The position numbers and the translations under genes are program-made. Below are positions 63,983 through 64,000 of a DNA stretch of 64,000 nucleotides, one piece after another. The notes under the pieces are model-generated. The model was not told the DNA's origin. It saw nothing but the letters and a program-made list of their open reading frames with translations, and did not search any database. How positions within the stretch are numbered: position 1 is the first letter of the stretch; every line of letters begins with the position of its first letter. Origin of the DNA: Rariglobus sp. (GTDB taxonomy: Bacteria; Verrucomicrobiota; Verrucomicrobiia; Opitutales; Opitutaceae); assembly GCA_029266495.1 (NCBI GenBank), contig JAQSWS010000027.1, forward strand, positions 1 through 64,000, read 5' to 3'.

Positions 63983-64000
63983 ATGACCGATCCCTATCAG
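63983..64000 (+). CDS. Possible start of next gene, cut off by window edge
   Basis: ATG at 63983 opens a frame reading MTDPYQ to the end of the window, 10 nt after the small membrane protein. Too short to identify. Confidence 0.3.

Overview
This 64 kb window is GC-rich, gene-dense bacterial chromosome. The gene content suggests a Verrucomicrobiota member, most like the Opitutaceae: an eukaryote-type (GSII) glutamine synthetase, a single-gene gap-pgk-tpiA glycolytic operon, mostly Shine-Dalgarno-poor starts, paired transglutaminases and an aryl-polyene pigment cluster with a chorismatase. That assignment is inferred from gene content, as no 16S gene is present. No prophage, insertion sequence or CRISPR array is visible. 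The one tyrosine recombinase sits in a housekeeping context.

Layout. 0-4.6 kb (minus): an ABCG-like transporter, a lipoprotein, a secreted repeat-linker protein broken by a frameshift, and a PAS protein cut by the window edge. 4.6-16 kb: a GIDE-LemA fusion, folA, GSII glutamine synthetase, a kinase-fold protein with a PP2C phosphatase, a GGCT-like protein, dnaX (its tau-like tail lies in the -1 frame after an A10 run), hflX, two divergent transglutaminases and proB. 16-27.6 kb: frr, pyrH, a TPR-like protein and a solute-binding protein, then the tpiA-pgk-gap operon, a GH13 debranching enzyme and mnmA. 27.7-36.5 kb (minus): a long apparent operon maf - tonB-like - rluA-like - aroF - trypsin-like protease - DUF3352-like - FG-GAP protein, running into a tRNA-Arg.

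36.6-54.4 kb: nadE, then a co-directional, tightly overlapping cluster of about 15 genes resembling xanthomonadin/aryl-polyene clusters. It has two flavin-dependent halogenase-like enzymes, two acyl carrier proteins, two ketosynthases, a ketosynthase-like partner, two acyltransferases, a glycosyltransferase, a LolA-like carrier, an MMPL exporter, an AMP-forming ligase, a PAP2 phosphatase and a polysaccharide deacetylase. A FkbO/XanB2-type chorismatase abuts it on the opposite strand. The inferred route is chorismate to hydroxybenzoate, activation by the ligase, polyene extension on the ACPs, possible halogenation, acyl or glycosyl transfer, and LolA/MMPL-assisted delivery to the outer membrane. 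No ketoreductase, dehydratase or phosphopantetheinyl transferase is in the window. 54.5-64 kb: an antiporter, a TVP38 protein, hemL, two small secreted proteins, a NarL-type regulator, xerC-like, mazG, trpC, rsmA and a small membrane protein.

The most unusual layer is repetitive DNA. (a) Two coding genes, mnmA and the cluster's AMP-ligase, carry in-frame palindromic insertions sharing a 17-nt core with a compensatory base-pair change. (b) Intergenic gaps carry short-period (6, 7 or 9 bp) degenerate tandem repeats arranged as inverted repeats directly upstream of start codons. (c) Four convergent gaps carry GC-rich REP-like palindromes. Repeat type tracks gene orientation.
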